From positions 1 through 64,000 of the forward strand of contig JAEEPZ010000008.1 of the NCBI GenBank assembly GCA_016285055.1: DNA of 64,000 bases, given 5' to 3'. Position 1 is the first letter of the stretch, and every line of letters begins with the position of its first letter. The DNA is from Prevotella sp. (GTDB lineage Bacteria > Bacteroidota > Bacteroidia > Bacteroidales > Bacteroidaceae). Of this stretch, positions 7,613 to 16,470 are shown piece after piece. The notes beneath the pieces were generated by a model. The model ran no database searches. It was not told where the DNA came from and saw nothing but the letters and a program-made list of their open reading frames with translations. The translations under genes and the position numbers were made by a program.

Positions 7613-9067
7613 TTAGATCTTTCCGCCTCTGGCCTTGATGCGCTCATACCACGCCTCGCGCTCCTTCACCAGGTCATAGCCGCGGGCAGACAGGTAGTTG
7701 TTGATGCGGCCCTTGTACTTGCCAAAGACCTCGTGTTTCTTCTTCGAGCTCTCCGCATCGACGGCCAGCTCGCGCGCCTCCTTCAGCCATGCCATGATCT
7801 GCTGTTTCTCCTCGTCGGTCAGCGTGGGAATCATGTCGCACTGCGCATCGTAGGTCACCTTCACCACGTTGTAGGTCATCACGTCCTTCACCGTCTCTAT
7901 CTGCTGGGGTGTGAGGAAGAGCGACAGCTGTGCGTCGAAGGCGAAGTGCGAGCGATACAGCTTTGAGTCGGCCGTTGCCTCAGCCAGCTTCTTGTCCGTC
8001 TTCTTCAGCGTGTCGCGCTCGGCGTAGATGTCGTTCAGCTGGAAGTAGCGGTTGCTGACGATGTTGAGCACCGTCTGCCCTTGCGGTGTCCAGGTGATGC
8101 CCAGCTCGTCGGTGCATTTGCGTGCGCGGTTCACGATGGTGGTCACATAGTCGGCAGGACGCCCGGCGCTGTCGAGGGCCACGGCGGGTGCGGGATATTG
8201 GTTGAAAAGGGTTCTCAGGTAGTGCACATTGGAGCCGTAGTTCATCTTGACGTTCCTCACCATCGACGTGTCACGGCTTCGTTCCACGAAGAGCCAGCCC
8301 TGCCAGCCCATCTGGTCGAGCGTCTGCTTGATGTGAGGCATGTTGATGGCCGAGTCGTTGCGCAGCCACACGCGGTCGGTGTTTGAAGCATGGATGGCGC
8401 AGATGTTCTTGGCCCCCAGCTTTTTCATGTCGCTTGCAATGTCCACGCTGCGCTCGATGGCGGTCTGAAACTTATAGAAAATACCGATTCCGTCGCTCTT
8501 GATCTCCTTCAGCAGCTTCAGATTGCCCTTTGCGTCGAGCGGTGTGTCGATGCCCACGCGTTTGCCGCGTGCCTTTGCAGCCTCGCCGATGTCGTGCAGT
8601 CGGCGCACCACCTCACGCCGTTTCTCGCGGTTGGTCGTCCAGTCGTTGCCACAGCCCCCCAATGGCAGAAACGCCACCGTGACACCGCCCAGCCGGTCCA
8701 TGGTGTCGAAGCAGTCGGTCACCAGCGCCATATAGTTCTCACGCTGGGTCAAGTCCTGAGCGTAGAAGCCGCTCATCGCCACGGCGCCTATGCTGACGCC
8801 TAATGAGTCGGCCACATGGAGGAAGTGCCGGGCCTCCGCCTCGTCGCGCAGCTTGTTGTCCCACAGCTCGCGAGTGCCGAGGCCGCCCATGTCCAGCTCC
8901 ACGCCGTCGCAGCCCAGTTCGCGGGCCAGCGCAAACTGCCCCAGCTTCTGCCGTTTCAGCACCATCCAGTCACACACGCCCACGCGGTATTGCGCCGTCT
9001 GGGCTGTCAGCTCACCTGTCAGCAGGAGCCACGCCAGCACCGGCAGGAGAAAACGGAATTGTCTCAT
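7613..9067 (-). CDS. Secreted sugar isomerase-like TIM barrel fused to DUF3826
   Basis: About 484 residues, starting at the ATG that gives signal peptide MRQFRFLLPVLAWLLLTGEL..AQ. The -7 box at 9107-9114 rules out the longer start. Residues ~25-290 form a xylose-isomerase-like / sugar-phosphate isomerase-epimerase barrel (VGVCDWMVLKRQ, GCDGVELDMGG, KRVGIDTPLD, ICAIHASNTD, WLFVERSRD). Residues ~310-484 match DUF3826 (YFQLNDIYAERD, LTPQQIETVKDVMTYNVV, MIPTLTDEEKQQIMAWL, FGKYKGRINNYLSARGYDL), a helical Bacteroidota domain of unknown role usually found alone. It probably works on plant sugars with GH127 downstream (inference). Confidence 0.85.
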   Translation of the reverse strand: MRQFRFLLPVLAWLLLTGELTAQTAQYRVGVCDWMVLKRQKLGQFALARELGCDGVELDMGGLGTRELWDNKLRDEAEARHFLHVADSLGVSIGAVAMSGFYAQDLTQRENYMALVTDCFDTMDRLGGVTVAFLPLGGCGNDWTTNREKRREVVRRLHDIGEAAKARGKRVGIDTPLDAKGNLKLLKEIKSDGIGIFYKFQTAIERSVDIASDMKKLGAKNICAIHASNTDRVWLRNDSAINMPHIKQTLDQMGWQGWLFVERSRDTSMVRNVKMNYGSNVHYLRTLFNQYPAPAVALDSAGRPADYVTTIVNRARKCTDELGITWTPQGQTVLNIVSNRYFQLNDIYAERDTLKKTDKKLAEATADSKLYRSHFAFDAQLSLFLTPQQIETVKDVMTYNVVKVTYDAQCDMIPTLTDEEKQQIMAWLKEARELAVDAESSKKKHEVFGKYKGRINNYLSARGYDLVKEREAWYERIKARGGKI

Positions 9068-9106
9068 ATACAAGGAATAATTCTGATGATAGTAGATTCT
9101 GCTGAC

Positions 9107-9114
9107 AAAGTTAC
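9107..9114 (-). promoter_or_regulatory. Promoter of the isomerase/DUF3826-GH127 unit
   Basis: Minus strand TAACTTTG with TTG (9135-9137) 20 bp upstream, a full Bacteroidota -33/-7 pair. Confidence 0.75.
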
Positions 9115-9192
9115 AAATTGTAGATGATTCCGCCAAGTTTTTTTACAAAAAAATTCGTGCTGTGCGGATGATAACTTTATGAGTGGAAAATT

Positions 9193-9222
9193 TTGCCGTT
9201 TGGAAAAAAACAATTATCTTTG
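9193..9222 (+). promoter_or_regulatory. Promoter of the nucleoside kinase gene
   Basis: TTG at 9193-9195, a 19-bp spacer, then TATCTTTG at 9215-9222 followed by CA. The leader is ~40 nt. Just upstream (9149-9170), AAAAATTCGTGCTGTGCGG resembles a piece of the dispersed repeat at 24243-24260, inverted. Confidence 0.8.
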
Positions 9223-9267
9223 CAAAATCTGAAAAAAAGAGCATCTAACAACTAAAAACTTTAAACT

Positions 9268-10980
9268 ATGGAACAGACCATTCAGATTCGCTGCAAAAAC
9301 AATGGCAAGACCTTAGAAGTGCCAATGGGCAGCACCATGGAAGAGATTTACCAACTGGCCGGAGTACAGATGGAGCTGCCTCCCATCGTCTGCCGCGTCA
9401 ACAACAAGGTGGAGGGCCTGCACTTCCGCCCCTACAAGCCGAAGGATGTGGAGTTCTGCGACATCACCTCGTCATCGGGCCTGCGTGTCTACACCCGCTC
9501 GCTGTTCATGGTGCTGTGCATGGCCGCCCATGAGCTCTGGCCCAAGTGCCGCGTGTCGATCGACATCCCTGTGAGCAACGGCTACTTCGTTGACCTGCGC
9601 CTGCCTGCCGACGAGGAGGCCGAGAACCCGCTGGCACAGTGCCGGCCCGTGGCCATGGAGGATGTGAGCCGCCTGCGCCGTCGCATGAAGGAAATTATCG
9701 ACAGCCAACTGCCCATCCACCGTCACGATGCCACGACCGAGGAAACGCTGAAGCTGTTTGAGAGCATCGGCTCGATGTCGAAGGTGAAGCTGCTGAAGAG
9801 CCAAGGCTCGCTCTACACCACCTATTACTCCATCGACAACTATATAGACTATTACTACGGCTCCATGCTCACCAACACCGGCCAGATCTATCTCTTCGGC
9901 CTGGAGAAATTCCACGACGGCCTGCTGCTGCGCCTGCCGTCGAGAGAGGACCCCGAGGAGCTGGGCGAGCTGGTGATGCAGGACAAGATGTTCGGCATCT
10001 TCAAGGAGCATCACCGCTGGCAGGACATCCTCCGACTGCGTACCATAGGCGACCTGAACGAAGTGATTGACCTGGGCTATGCGCCGCAGCTCATACAGAT
10101 CAGCGAGGCGCTGCAGGAGAAGAAGATCAGCCAGATAGCCGATGACATTGCCCGTCGCTGTGGCGGCAGGGACAGCAGAATCAGGATGGTGCTCATCGCC
10201 GGCCCGTCGTCGTCGGGAAAGACCACCACGTGCAAGCGCCTCAGCGTGCAGCTGGGCGTCAACGGCATCCGGCCCATCAACATCTCGTTGGACGACTACT
10301 TCGTTGACCGCGAGAAGACGCCGCGCGACGCCTCGGGCGACTACGACTATGAGCACCTGCACGCACTCAACCTTGAACTGTTCAACGAGCAGCTCAACGC
10401 CCTGTTCCGCGGTGAAGAGGTGGAGCTGCCGCACTATGACTTCGCCACGGGCAAGTCGAAGCCCAGCGGCAAGAAGCTGCGCCTTGGGCCGAATGATATC
10501 CTCGTGGTGGAAGGCATCCACGCCTTGAATCCTGAGCTGACGGCACAGATACCCCAGGAATGCATCTATCGCGTCTATGCCTCGGCCCTGACGACGCTGC
10601 TGCTCGACAGCCACAACTACATACCCACCACCGACAACCGCCTGCTGCGCCGCATCATCCGCGACCACAAGTACCGTGCCGTCAATGCCGTGGAGACCAT
10701 ACGCCGGTGGCCGTCGGTGCGCAAGGGCGAGAACCGCTGGATATTCCCTTATCAGGAGAACGCCGACCAGATGTTCAACACGGCCATGCTCTTCGAGCTG
10801 GCTGTCATCAAGCGGCAGGCCGAGCCACTGTTAGAGCAGGTGCCCGAGAACTGCCCGGAGTATGCCGAGGCATACAGGCTGCTGAAGTTCCTCCACTACA
10901 TACGCCCCATACCCGAAGACCAGATTCCGCCCACCTCGCTGCTCCGCGAGTTCCTCGGAGGCTCCTCTTTCAAGTATTAA
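9268..10980 (+). CDS. TGS-domain nucleoside (uridine) kinase
   Basis: 570 residues, fused as is usual in Bacteroidota. An N-terminal TGS-like domain (IQIRCKNNGKTLEVPMGSTM) and a threonyl-tRNA-synthetase-like second domain (HRHDATTEETLKLFESIG) precede a uridine-kinase P-loop domain. Walker A is GPSSSGKTT (residues 312-320). The substrate region is SLDDYFVDREKTPRDASGDYDYEHLHALNLE, and the second acidic motif is VVEGIHALNP. It should phosphorylate uridine or cytidine in pyrimidine salvage, although the TGS part suggests an added RNA-linked role. It has its own promoter and is followed by obg, also with its own. Confidence 0.9.
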   Translation: MEQTIQIRCKNNGKTLEVPMGSTMEEIYQLAGVQMELPPIVCRVNNKVEGLHFRPYKPKDVEFCDITSSSGLRVYTRSLFMVLCMAAHELWPKCRVSIDIPVSNGYFVDLRLPADEEAENPLAQCRPVAMEDVSRLRRRMKEIIDSQLPIHRHDATTEETLKLFESIGSMSKVKLLKSQGSLYTTYYSIDNYIDYYYGSMLTNTGQIYLFGLEKFHDGLLLRLPSREDPEELGELVMQDKMFGIFKEHHRWQDILRLRTIGDLNEVIDLGYAPQLIQISEALQEKKISQIADDIARRCGGRDSRIRMVLIAGPSSSGKTTTCKRLSVQLGVNGIRPINISLDDYFVDREKTPRDASGDYDYEHLHALNLELFNEQLNALFRGEEVELPHYDFATGKSKPSGKKLRLGPNDILVVEGIHALNPELTAQIPQECIYRVYASALTTLLLDSHNYIPTTDNRLLRRIIRDHKYRAVNAVETIRRWPSVRKGENRWIFPYQENADQMFNTAMLFELAVIKRQAEPLLEQVPENCPEYAEAYRLLKFLHYIRPIPEDQIPPTSLLREFLGGSSFKY

Positions 10981-11037
10981 GAGGTGCCGCTGCAGGTCTG
11001 TCATGACAGGCATGCAGAGAAATAAAAGCAGGTTCAT

Positions 11038-11068
11038 TTGCTCCGTTGGTCTTTTTTGACTACCTTTG
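11038..11068 (+). promoter_or_regulatory. Promoter of obg
   Basis: TTG (11038-11040), a 20-bp spacer, TACCTTTG (11061-11068) followed by CA. The ATG at 11087 is only 18 bp past the box, so the leader is very short. This rules out the apparent upstream start at 11066, which lies inside the box. Confidence 0.8.
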
Positions 11069-11086
11069 CACGCAAAAACAGAAGCC

Positions 11087-12352
11087 ATGCCAGAATCCAA
11101 CTTTGTAGACTACGTCAAGATAGTCTGCCGCTCGGGCAAGGGCGGCAGAGGCTCTATGCACCTTCGCCATGTGAAATACAACCCCTTGGGCGGCCCCGAC
11201 GGCGGCGACGGCGGCAAGGGCGGCAGCATCATCCTCAGAGGCAACCACAACTACTGGACGCTGCTGCACCTGAAGTACGAGCGCCACATCTTTGCCGAGC
11301 ACGGCGGCAACGGCGGCAAGGACAAGTGCCACGGCACCGACGGCAAGGACGTCTATATCGACGTGCCGCCGGGCACGGTGGTCTACAACGCCGAGACGGG
11401 CAAGTTCATCTGCGACGTGGCCTACGACGGCCAGGAGGTGATGCTGCTGAAGGGCGGACGCGGCGGACTGGGCAACTTCCAGTTCCGCACCGCCACCAAC
11501 CAGGCGCCGCGCTTTGCACAGCCGGGCGAGCCGGCGCAGGAGATGACCATCATCATGGAGCTGAAGCTGCTGGCCGATGTGGGTCTGGTGGGATTTCCCA
11601 ATGCGGGCAAATCGACGCTGGTCTCAGCCCTGAGCAACGCCAAGCCGAAAATAGCCAACTATCCCTTCACCACGATGGAGCCCTCGTTGGGCATCGTGGG
11701 CTACAGGGACAACAAGTCGTTTGTCATGGCCGACATTCCCGGCATCATCGAGGGAGCCGCCGAGGGCCGCGGCCTGGGCCTTCGCTTCCTGCGCCACATT
11801 GAGCGCAACTCGCTGCTGCTCTTCATGGTGCCCGGCGACAGCGACAACATCCTGCGCGAGTACAACATCCTGTTAGACGAGCTGCGCAAGTTCAACCCCG
11901 AGCTGCTGTCGAAGCAGCGCGTGCTGGCCGTGACGAAGTGCGACCTCTTAGACGAGGAGCTGATGGAGATGCTGCGCCAAGAGATGCAAGCCCCCCATTC
12001 TGCCCCCGAGGGGGCTACAATAGTTAGCAAGCCCGGTAAAGAGACAAATGAAGCCCCCTCGGGGGCAGTAGGGGGGGCTTTCGGGTCTGTCCCTATTGTC
12101 TTCATCTCCGCCGTCACGGGCTACCACCTCGACGAGCTGAAGGATGTGCTGTGGCGTGAGCTGAACAGCGAAAGCAACAAGCTGCAGACCATCATGGCCG
12201 ACGACCGACTGGTGCACCGCGACAAGGACATGTCGCGCTTTGCGCAGGAACTGGCCGACGAAGATGCCGACGAAGACATTGAATACCTCGACGAAGACGA
12301 AATAGAAGATTTCGAAGAGGACGACGACTACGACGAAGCAGAAAACAAATAA
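11087..12352 (+). CDS. obgE: GTPase Obg with an in-frame repeat insertion
   Basis: A 421-residue essential GTPase of 50S ribosome assembly and the stringent response. The glycine-rich Obg fold ([26 protein letters not shown]) precedes the G domain: G1 [10 protein letters not shown]3 DIPG, G4 TKCD and G5 ISA. The C-terminus is strongly acidic ([24 protein letters not shown]). Between G4 and G5, 31 codons (11988-12080) come from a GC-rich palindromic repeat and read [20 protein letters not shown]. Homologues have only a short loop there. The frame is intact and every G motif is preserved, so the protein is probably functional. Confidence 0.95.
   Translation: MPESNFVDYVKIVCRSGKGGRGSMHLRHVKYNPLGGPDGGDGGKGGSIILRGNHNYWTLLHLKYERHIFAEHGGNGGKDKCHGTDGKDVYIDVPPGTVVYNAETGKFICDVAYDGQEVMLLKGGRGGLGNFQFRTATNQAPRFAQPGEPAQEMTIIMELKLLADVGLVGFPNAGKSTLVSALSNAKPKIANYPFTTMEPSLGIVGYRDNKSFVMADIPGIIEGAAEGRGLGLRFLRHIERNSLLLFMVPGDSDNILREYNILLDELRKFNPELLSKQRVLAVTKCDLLDEELMEMLRQEMQAPHSAPEGATIVSKPGKETNEAPSGAVGGAFGSVPIVFISAVTGYHLDELKDVLWRELNSESNKLQTIMADDRLVHRDKDMSRFAQELADEDADEDIEYLDEDEIEDFEEDDDYDEAENK
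11988..12080 (+). repeat. GC-rich palindromic element, in frame in obg
   Basis: 93 bp (31 codons). The left end AAGCCCCCCATTCTGCCCCC mirrors the right end GGGGGCAGTAGGGGGGGCTT with two mismatches. Each arm continues into an inner hairpin (CCCCCGAGGGGG and CCCCCTCGGGGG) around a ~25-bp AT-richer spacer. Same family as 31509-31601, 47766-47847, 54939-54974, 55042-55132, 63069-63145 and 63749-63827. Confidence 0.93.
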
Positions 12353-12394
12353 TCTGAAGACGGCGAAGAAAATGATGGAAACAGGCAGAATAGC

Positions 12395-12443
12395 GACAAG
12401 AGGCAAGTATTTCTTTTTTTGAAGAAAATAATTGCCTCTTGTC
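12395..12443 (+). terminator. Probable terminator after obg
   Basis: A perfect 12-bp inverted repeat GACAAGAGGCAA (12395-12406) / TTGCCTCTTGTC (12432-12443) with an A/T-rich partly pairing interior. It is followed by T-rich sequence running into the next promoter. Confidence 0.65.
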
Positions 12444-12466
12444 TATGCTTTTTCGTTTTTTTTGAT

Positions 12467-12474
12467 TATTTTTG
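12467..12474 (+). promoter_or_regulatory. -7 box of the TonB-receptor/OmpA gene
   Basis: TATTTTTG followed by C, a perfect TAnnTTTG, 33 bp before the ATG at 12508. Confidence 0.75.
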
Positions 12475-12507
12475 CGCTCGAAAAACAACATCTAACTAAT
12501 TATCGAT

Positions 12508-15500
12508 ATGCAAAAGAGATTCTTTCTACTCGTTGCCATGCTGTTCATGATGGTCGTGGGCACTATGGCACAGGTGACCACGTCGAGTATGGCCGGCAAG
12601 GTGACGGCCGAAGGCAGTGGTGAGGAAATCATCGGCGCCACGGTGGTGGCCGTGCACGAACCGTCGGGCACACGTTACACCGCAGTGACCAACATGAACG
12701 GTATGTTTACCATTCAGGGCATGCGCCCCGGCGGACCTTACTCCGTGACGGTGAGCTACATCGGAAGCCAGACGAAGATTATGCGCAACATCACACTGCA
12801 GCTGGCTGAGAGCTACGACCTGCCGGTGAAGCTGTCGGACGAGACCACCGACCTGGCCGAGGTCGTTGTCACGGGTAAAGCCTCGAAATTCTCGGTAGAG
12901 AAGACGGGTGCCGCCACCAACATCAACAGCCAGCAGATACTGAACATGCCTACGGTGAGCCGCGATGTCACCGACATCACACGCCTCTCGCCCTACGGCG
13001 GCAAGGGCATGAGCTTCGTAGGCACGGACGGACGACTGGGCAACTTCACCGTCGACGGTGCCAACTTCAACAACAACTTCGGACTCTCCAGCGCACTGCC
13101 CGGAGGCGGCAACCCCATCAGCATCGAGGCACTCGAGGAGCTGCAGGTCGTCATCTCGCCCTACGACGTGCGCCAGACCGACTTCATAGGCGGTGGCGTC
13201 AATGCCATCACAAAATCGGGTACGAACATCTACAAGGGCAGCGCCTACATCTTCCATAAGAACGAGAACATGCAGGGCGACGCCGTCGACCGCGTACAGA
13301 TACCCAATGCACGCGAGAAGAGCCAGAACACTACCTACGGCTTCACCCTGGGCGGACCCATCATCAAGAACAAGCTCTTCCTCTTTGTCAACGGCGAAAT
13401 GTCGAAGACCCCCACAGTGGTGAACCGCTGGCGCGGCTCCTCGCCCGACAATCCTGCCGACCCCGACCTGTATATCTCGCGCACGTCGGTAGCCGACCTG
13501 GAGACCGTGTCGAACTTCGTCAAGGAGAGATATGGCTACGACACCGGCTCGTGGACCAATTTCCCCGCCGACGAGGACAACTACAAGCTGATGGCCCGCT
13601 TAGACTGGAACATCAACGACCGCCACAAGCTGGCCCTGCGCTACAACTACACAAAGGACACGGCATGGAACCCCACCAACCGCTCGTCGATGGACGGCGG
13701 CACAGCATCCAGCTATGACCGTATGGGACAGTTCTCCATGGCCTACGCCAACTCCATGTACTCGGCTGTGAGAGAGGTGAACTCGTTCTCCTTCGACCTC
13801 AACAGCCGGCTCACCAACAAGCTGTCCAATCAGCTGCTGGCCACCTACACCAAGATGAGCGACCCGAAGCGCGACTCACCATCGGCCGAGTTCCCCTTCA
13901 TCGATATCCTCGACGGCAATGGGCAGAACTACATCTCATTAGGCTATGAGCTCTTCACCTGGAACAACAGTGTGAACAACGTCGTGTGGAATGTGAAGGA
14001 CGACATCACCTACTATTCAGGCAAGCACAAAGTGACGGCCGGCGTGTCCTACGAGTATCAGATGGCTGACAACCAGTACATGCGCAACGGTACAGGCTAC
14101 TACCGCTACGACAGCATGAACGACTTCCTCTCGGGCGCCGCTCCTCACATCGTCAACCTGACCTACGGCTATGGCAGCGAGACAAAGCCTGCCGCACGCG
14201 TACAATATAATAAATTAGGTGTCTACCTGCAGGACGACTGGAACATCGTGGACAACCTCAAGCTCACCTACGGTCTGCGCGTCGACGGACTGTTCTTCAA
14301 CAACAGCGACCTGATGCGCAACAACTACATTTACGACCTCGATTACTTCGGCAAGCACATCGACACAGGCAAGTGGCCGGGCAACACGCTGAACTTCTCG
14401 CCACGCGTGGGCTTCAGCTGGGATGTCTTCGGCGACAAGAGCCTGAAGGTGCGCGGCGGCACCGGATTCTTCATGGGCCGTCTGCCCTTGGTGTTCTTCA
14501 CCAATATGCCCACCAACTCGGGCATGGTGCAGAACAATGCCAAGCTGAGCTCCGACGGCTTGCGCAGCTCGGACAAGACCGACATGTCGCAGTTTGCAGG
14601 AGGCCTGGTGACCGACGCCAACGGCCACGCCACCATCGCCGCACTGAAAGAGAAGCTGCTCTCCATGGGCTATCCCAACACCATCACGCCCGCCGACGGC
14701 GTGAAGCAGTCGACCATCAACGCCGTAGACCCCGACTTCAGGCTGCCGCAGGTGTGGAAGACCTCATTGGCCATCGACTATCAGCTGCCCGTGTCTTTCC
14801 CCTTCACCATCACAGCTGAGGGCATCTTCAACAAGACGCTCAACGCTGCCTGCATCAGGGACTGGAGTATTCCCAATGTGGGAGGCTTCGCTCGCCTCAA
14901 CGGCCCCGACAACCGTCCGCTTTATCCCGCCAACTACCGTGTAGGCCAGGGCGCCTTCGTGCTGGTGAACACTACGAAGGGCTACGGATGGTCCGCCAAC
15001 CTCATGGTCAACACGCAGCCGGCACAGTGGATCAGCCTGATGGCCGCCTACACGCACACCGTGAACAAGGAGCTCACCGGCATGCCCGGCTCCAACGCCG
15101 AGTCGGCCTTCACCTACGTGCCCACCATCGAGGGACCTAACAACATACGCCTGCACAACTCGCAGTTTATGACGCCCGACCGCTTCGTGGCCAGCGCCAC
15201 CATACACGACAAGTGCCGCAACCACTTCTCGTTCATCTATGAGTCATGGCGCGGTGGCAACAACTACTCGTTTATGACGACCAACGACATGAACGCCGAC
15301 GGCTACGCCTACGATGCCATCTACATCCCCACCGACCAGCAGGTGGCCGACGGCGAGTTCCGCTTCGTCAGCATGGATGACGCCGTGCGATTCATGGACT
15401 TCGTACACCGCAGCGATTACCTGAAAGACCATCAGGGTGAGTATGCCGAGGCATACAGCGTCTACAGCCCCTGGGTGCACCGCGTGGACTTTGCCTACAA

Positions 15501-16299
15501 GCACGACTTCTGCCTCAACGTGGGCAACACCTCGCACGACCTGCAGCTCTCGCTCGACGTGAAGAACGTGCTCAACTTCTTCAACTCGTCGTGGGGCGTC
15601 AGCAAGTATCTCAATCCCGAAATTGGCAACGAGGCCCGTATCCTGAAGTATGAGGGCGTGGACGGCGACGGCTATCCCACTTTCTCCACACCCAGTTTCA
15701 TCAGCGGCAAGACCAACTTGTGGGACAAGAACCACGGCATAGGCCAGTGCTGGTATGCCAGCATCGGTGTGAAGTATATGTTCGAAGGCCGCAAGCGCGA
15801 CGACTGCGGATGCAATGACAGCGACGTGAAGGAGAGAACCGTCTACGTGAAGGACAACACCGAGATCAACCGCCTGAACGATGAGATCAACCGCCTGCGC
15901 AATCAGGTCGATGACCTGAAGAACCGCAAGCCGGAGAAAGAGATTGTCACCGTCGACAACAGCCGTGTCGTCACCTTCCCCTATCTCGTGAACTTCACCG
16001 TCAACACCAGCGACGTGGTCAACCGCGAGAAAGTGAATCTGGAGACTGTTGCCCAGATGATCAAGGCCACACCCGGAAAGAAATACAGTGTCACCGGCTA
16101 TGCCGACAAGCAGACGGGCACCGTAGAGGGCAATGCCAAGCTGGCCAGCAGCCGTGCGCAGAACGTCTACGACATCCTCATCAACAAGTATGGCGTGCCC
16201 GCCTCGCAGCTCGTCAAGGAATCGAAGGGCGGCGTCGACTACATGTACATGAACGATGAGCAGCTCTCACGCTCCGTCATTATCTCTGAAGTTAAATGA
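12508..16299 (+). CDS. Oar-like TonB-dependent receptor fused to an OmpA domain
   Basis: 1263 residues. A signal peptide (FFLLVAMLFMMVVGTMAQ) precedes a carboxypeptidase-regulatory-like beta domain (GKVTAEGSGEEIIGATVVAV.., residues ~27-110). Next come a plug (NINSQQILNMPTVSRDVTDITRLSPYGG) and a long outer-membrane barrel ending near YASIGVKYMFEGRKRDD. It then continues into a coiled coil (EINRLNDEINRLRNQVDDLKNRK, ~1115-1140) and an OmpA-like peptidoglycan-binding domain: VTGYADKQTG, NAKLASSRAQNVYDILINKYGV, RSVIISEVK. The barrel should import a large substrate (Oar types have been linked to protein or peptide ligands) while the tail anchors to the wall. No SusD partner is present. Confidence 0.9.
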   Translation: MQKRFFLLVAMLFMMVVGTMAQVTTSSMAGKVTAEGSGEEIIGATVVAVHEPSGTRYTAVTNMNGMFTIQGMRPGGPYSVTVSYIGSQTKIMRNITLQLAESYDLPVKLSDETTDLAEVVVTGKASKFSVEKTGAATNINSQQILNMPTVSRDVTDITRLSPYGGKGMSFVGTDGRLGNFTVDGANFNNNFGLSSALPGGGNPISIEALEELQVVISPYDVRQTDFIGGGVNAITKSGTNIYKGSAYIFHKNENMQGDAVDRVQIPNAREKSQNTTYGFTLGGPIIKNKLFLFVNGEMSKTPTVVNRWRGSSPDNPADPDLYISRTSVADLETVSNFVKERYGYDTGSWTNFPADEDNYKLMARLDWNINDRHKLALRYNYTKDTAWNPTNRSSMDGGTASSYDRMGQFSMAYANSMYSAVREVNSFSFDLNSRLTNKLSNQLLATYTKMSDPKRDSPSAEFPFIDILDGNGQNYISLGYELFTWNNSVNNVVWNVKDDITYYSGKHKVTAGVSYEYQMADNQYMRNGTGYYRYDSMNDFLSGAAPHIVNLTYGYGSETKPAARVQYNKLGVYLQDDWNIVDNLKLTYGLRVDGLFFNNSDLMRNNYIYDLDYFGKHIDTGKWPGNTLNFSPRVGFSWDVFGDKSLKVRGGTGFFMGRLPLVFFTNMPTNSGMVQNNAKLSSDGLRSSDKTDMSQFAGGLVTDANGHATIAALKEKLLSMGYPNTITPADGVKQSTINAVDPDFRLPQVWKTSLAIDYQLPVSFPFTITAEGIFNKTLNAACIRDWSIPNVGGFARLNGPDNRPLYPANYRVGQGAFVLVNTTKGYGWSANLMVNTQPAQWISLMAAYTHTVNKELTGMPGSNAESAFTYVPTIEGPNNIRLHNSQFMTPDRFVASATIHDKCRNHFSFIYESWRGGNNYSFMTTNDMNADGYAYDAIYIPTDQQVADGEFRFVSMDDAVRFMDFVHRSDYLKDHQGEYAEAYSVYSPWVHRVDFAYKHDFCLNVGNTSHDLQLSLDVKNVLNFFNSSWGVSKYLNPEIGNEARILKYEGVDGDGYPTFSTPSFISGKTNLWDKNHGIGQCWYASIGVKYMFEGRKRDDCGCNDSDVKERTVYVKDNTEINRLNDEINRLRNQVDDLKNRKPEKEIVTVDNSRVVTFPYLVNFTVNTSDVVNREKVNLETVAQMIKATPGKKYSVTGYADKQTGTVEGNAKLASSRAQNVYDILINKYGVPASQLVKESKGGVDYMYMNDEQLSRSVIISEVK

Positions 16300-16455
16300 G
16301 TTGAGAGTTTAGAGTTTAGAGATGAGAGTTGAGAGTTTAGAGTTGAGAGTTTAGAGTTGAGAGATTAGAGTTTAGAGTTGAGTGTTGAGAGATTAGAGTT
16401 TAGAGTTGAGAGATTAGAGTTTAGAGATTAGAGTTTAAAGTTTAGAGTTGAACAT
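16300..16455 (+). repeat. GAGTTTA/GAGTTGA heptamer tandem array
   Basis: About 21 degenerate 7-bp units (GAGTTTA, GAGTTGA, GAGATTA) fill the gap between the TonB/OmpA stop and the lipoprotein start. A short TTGAACATTAAACATTGA tail follows, similar to the one before 43790. The same heptamers, often inverted, lie inside the U32, GH141-like and DUF2723 genes. Confidence 0.9.
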
Positions 16456-16470
16456 TAAACATTGAAGAAT

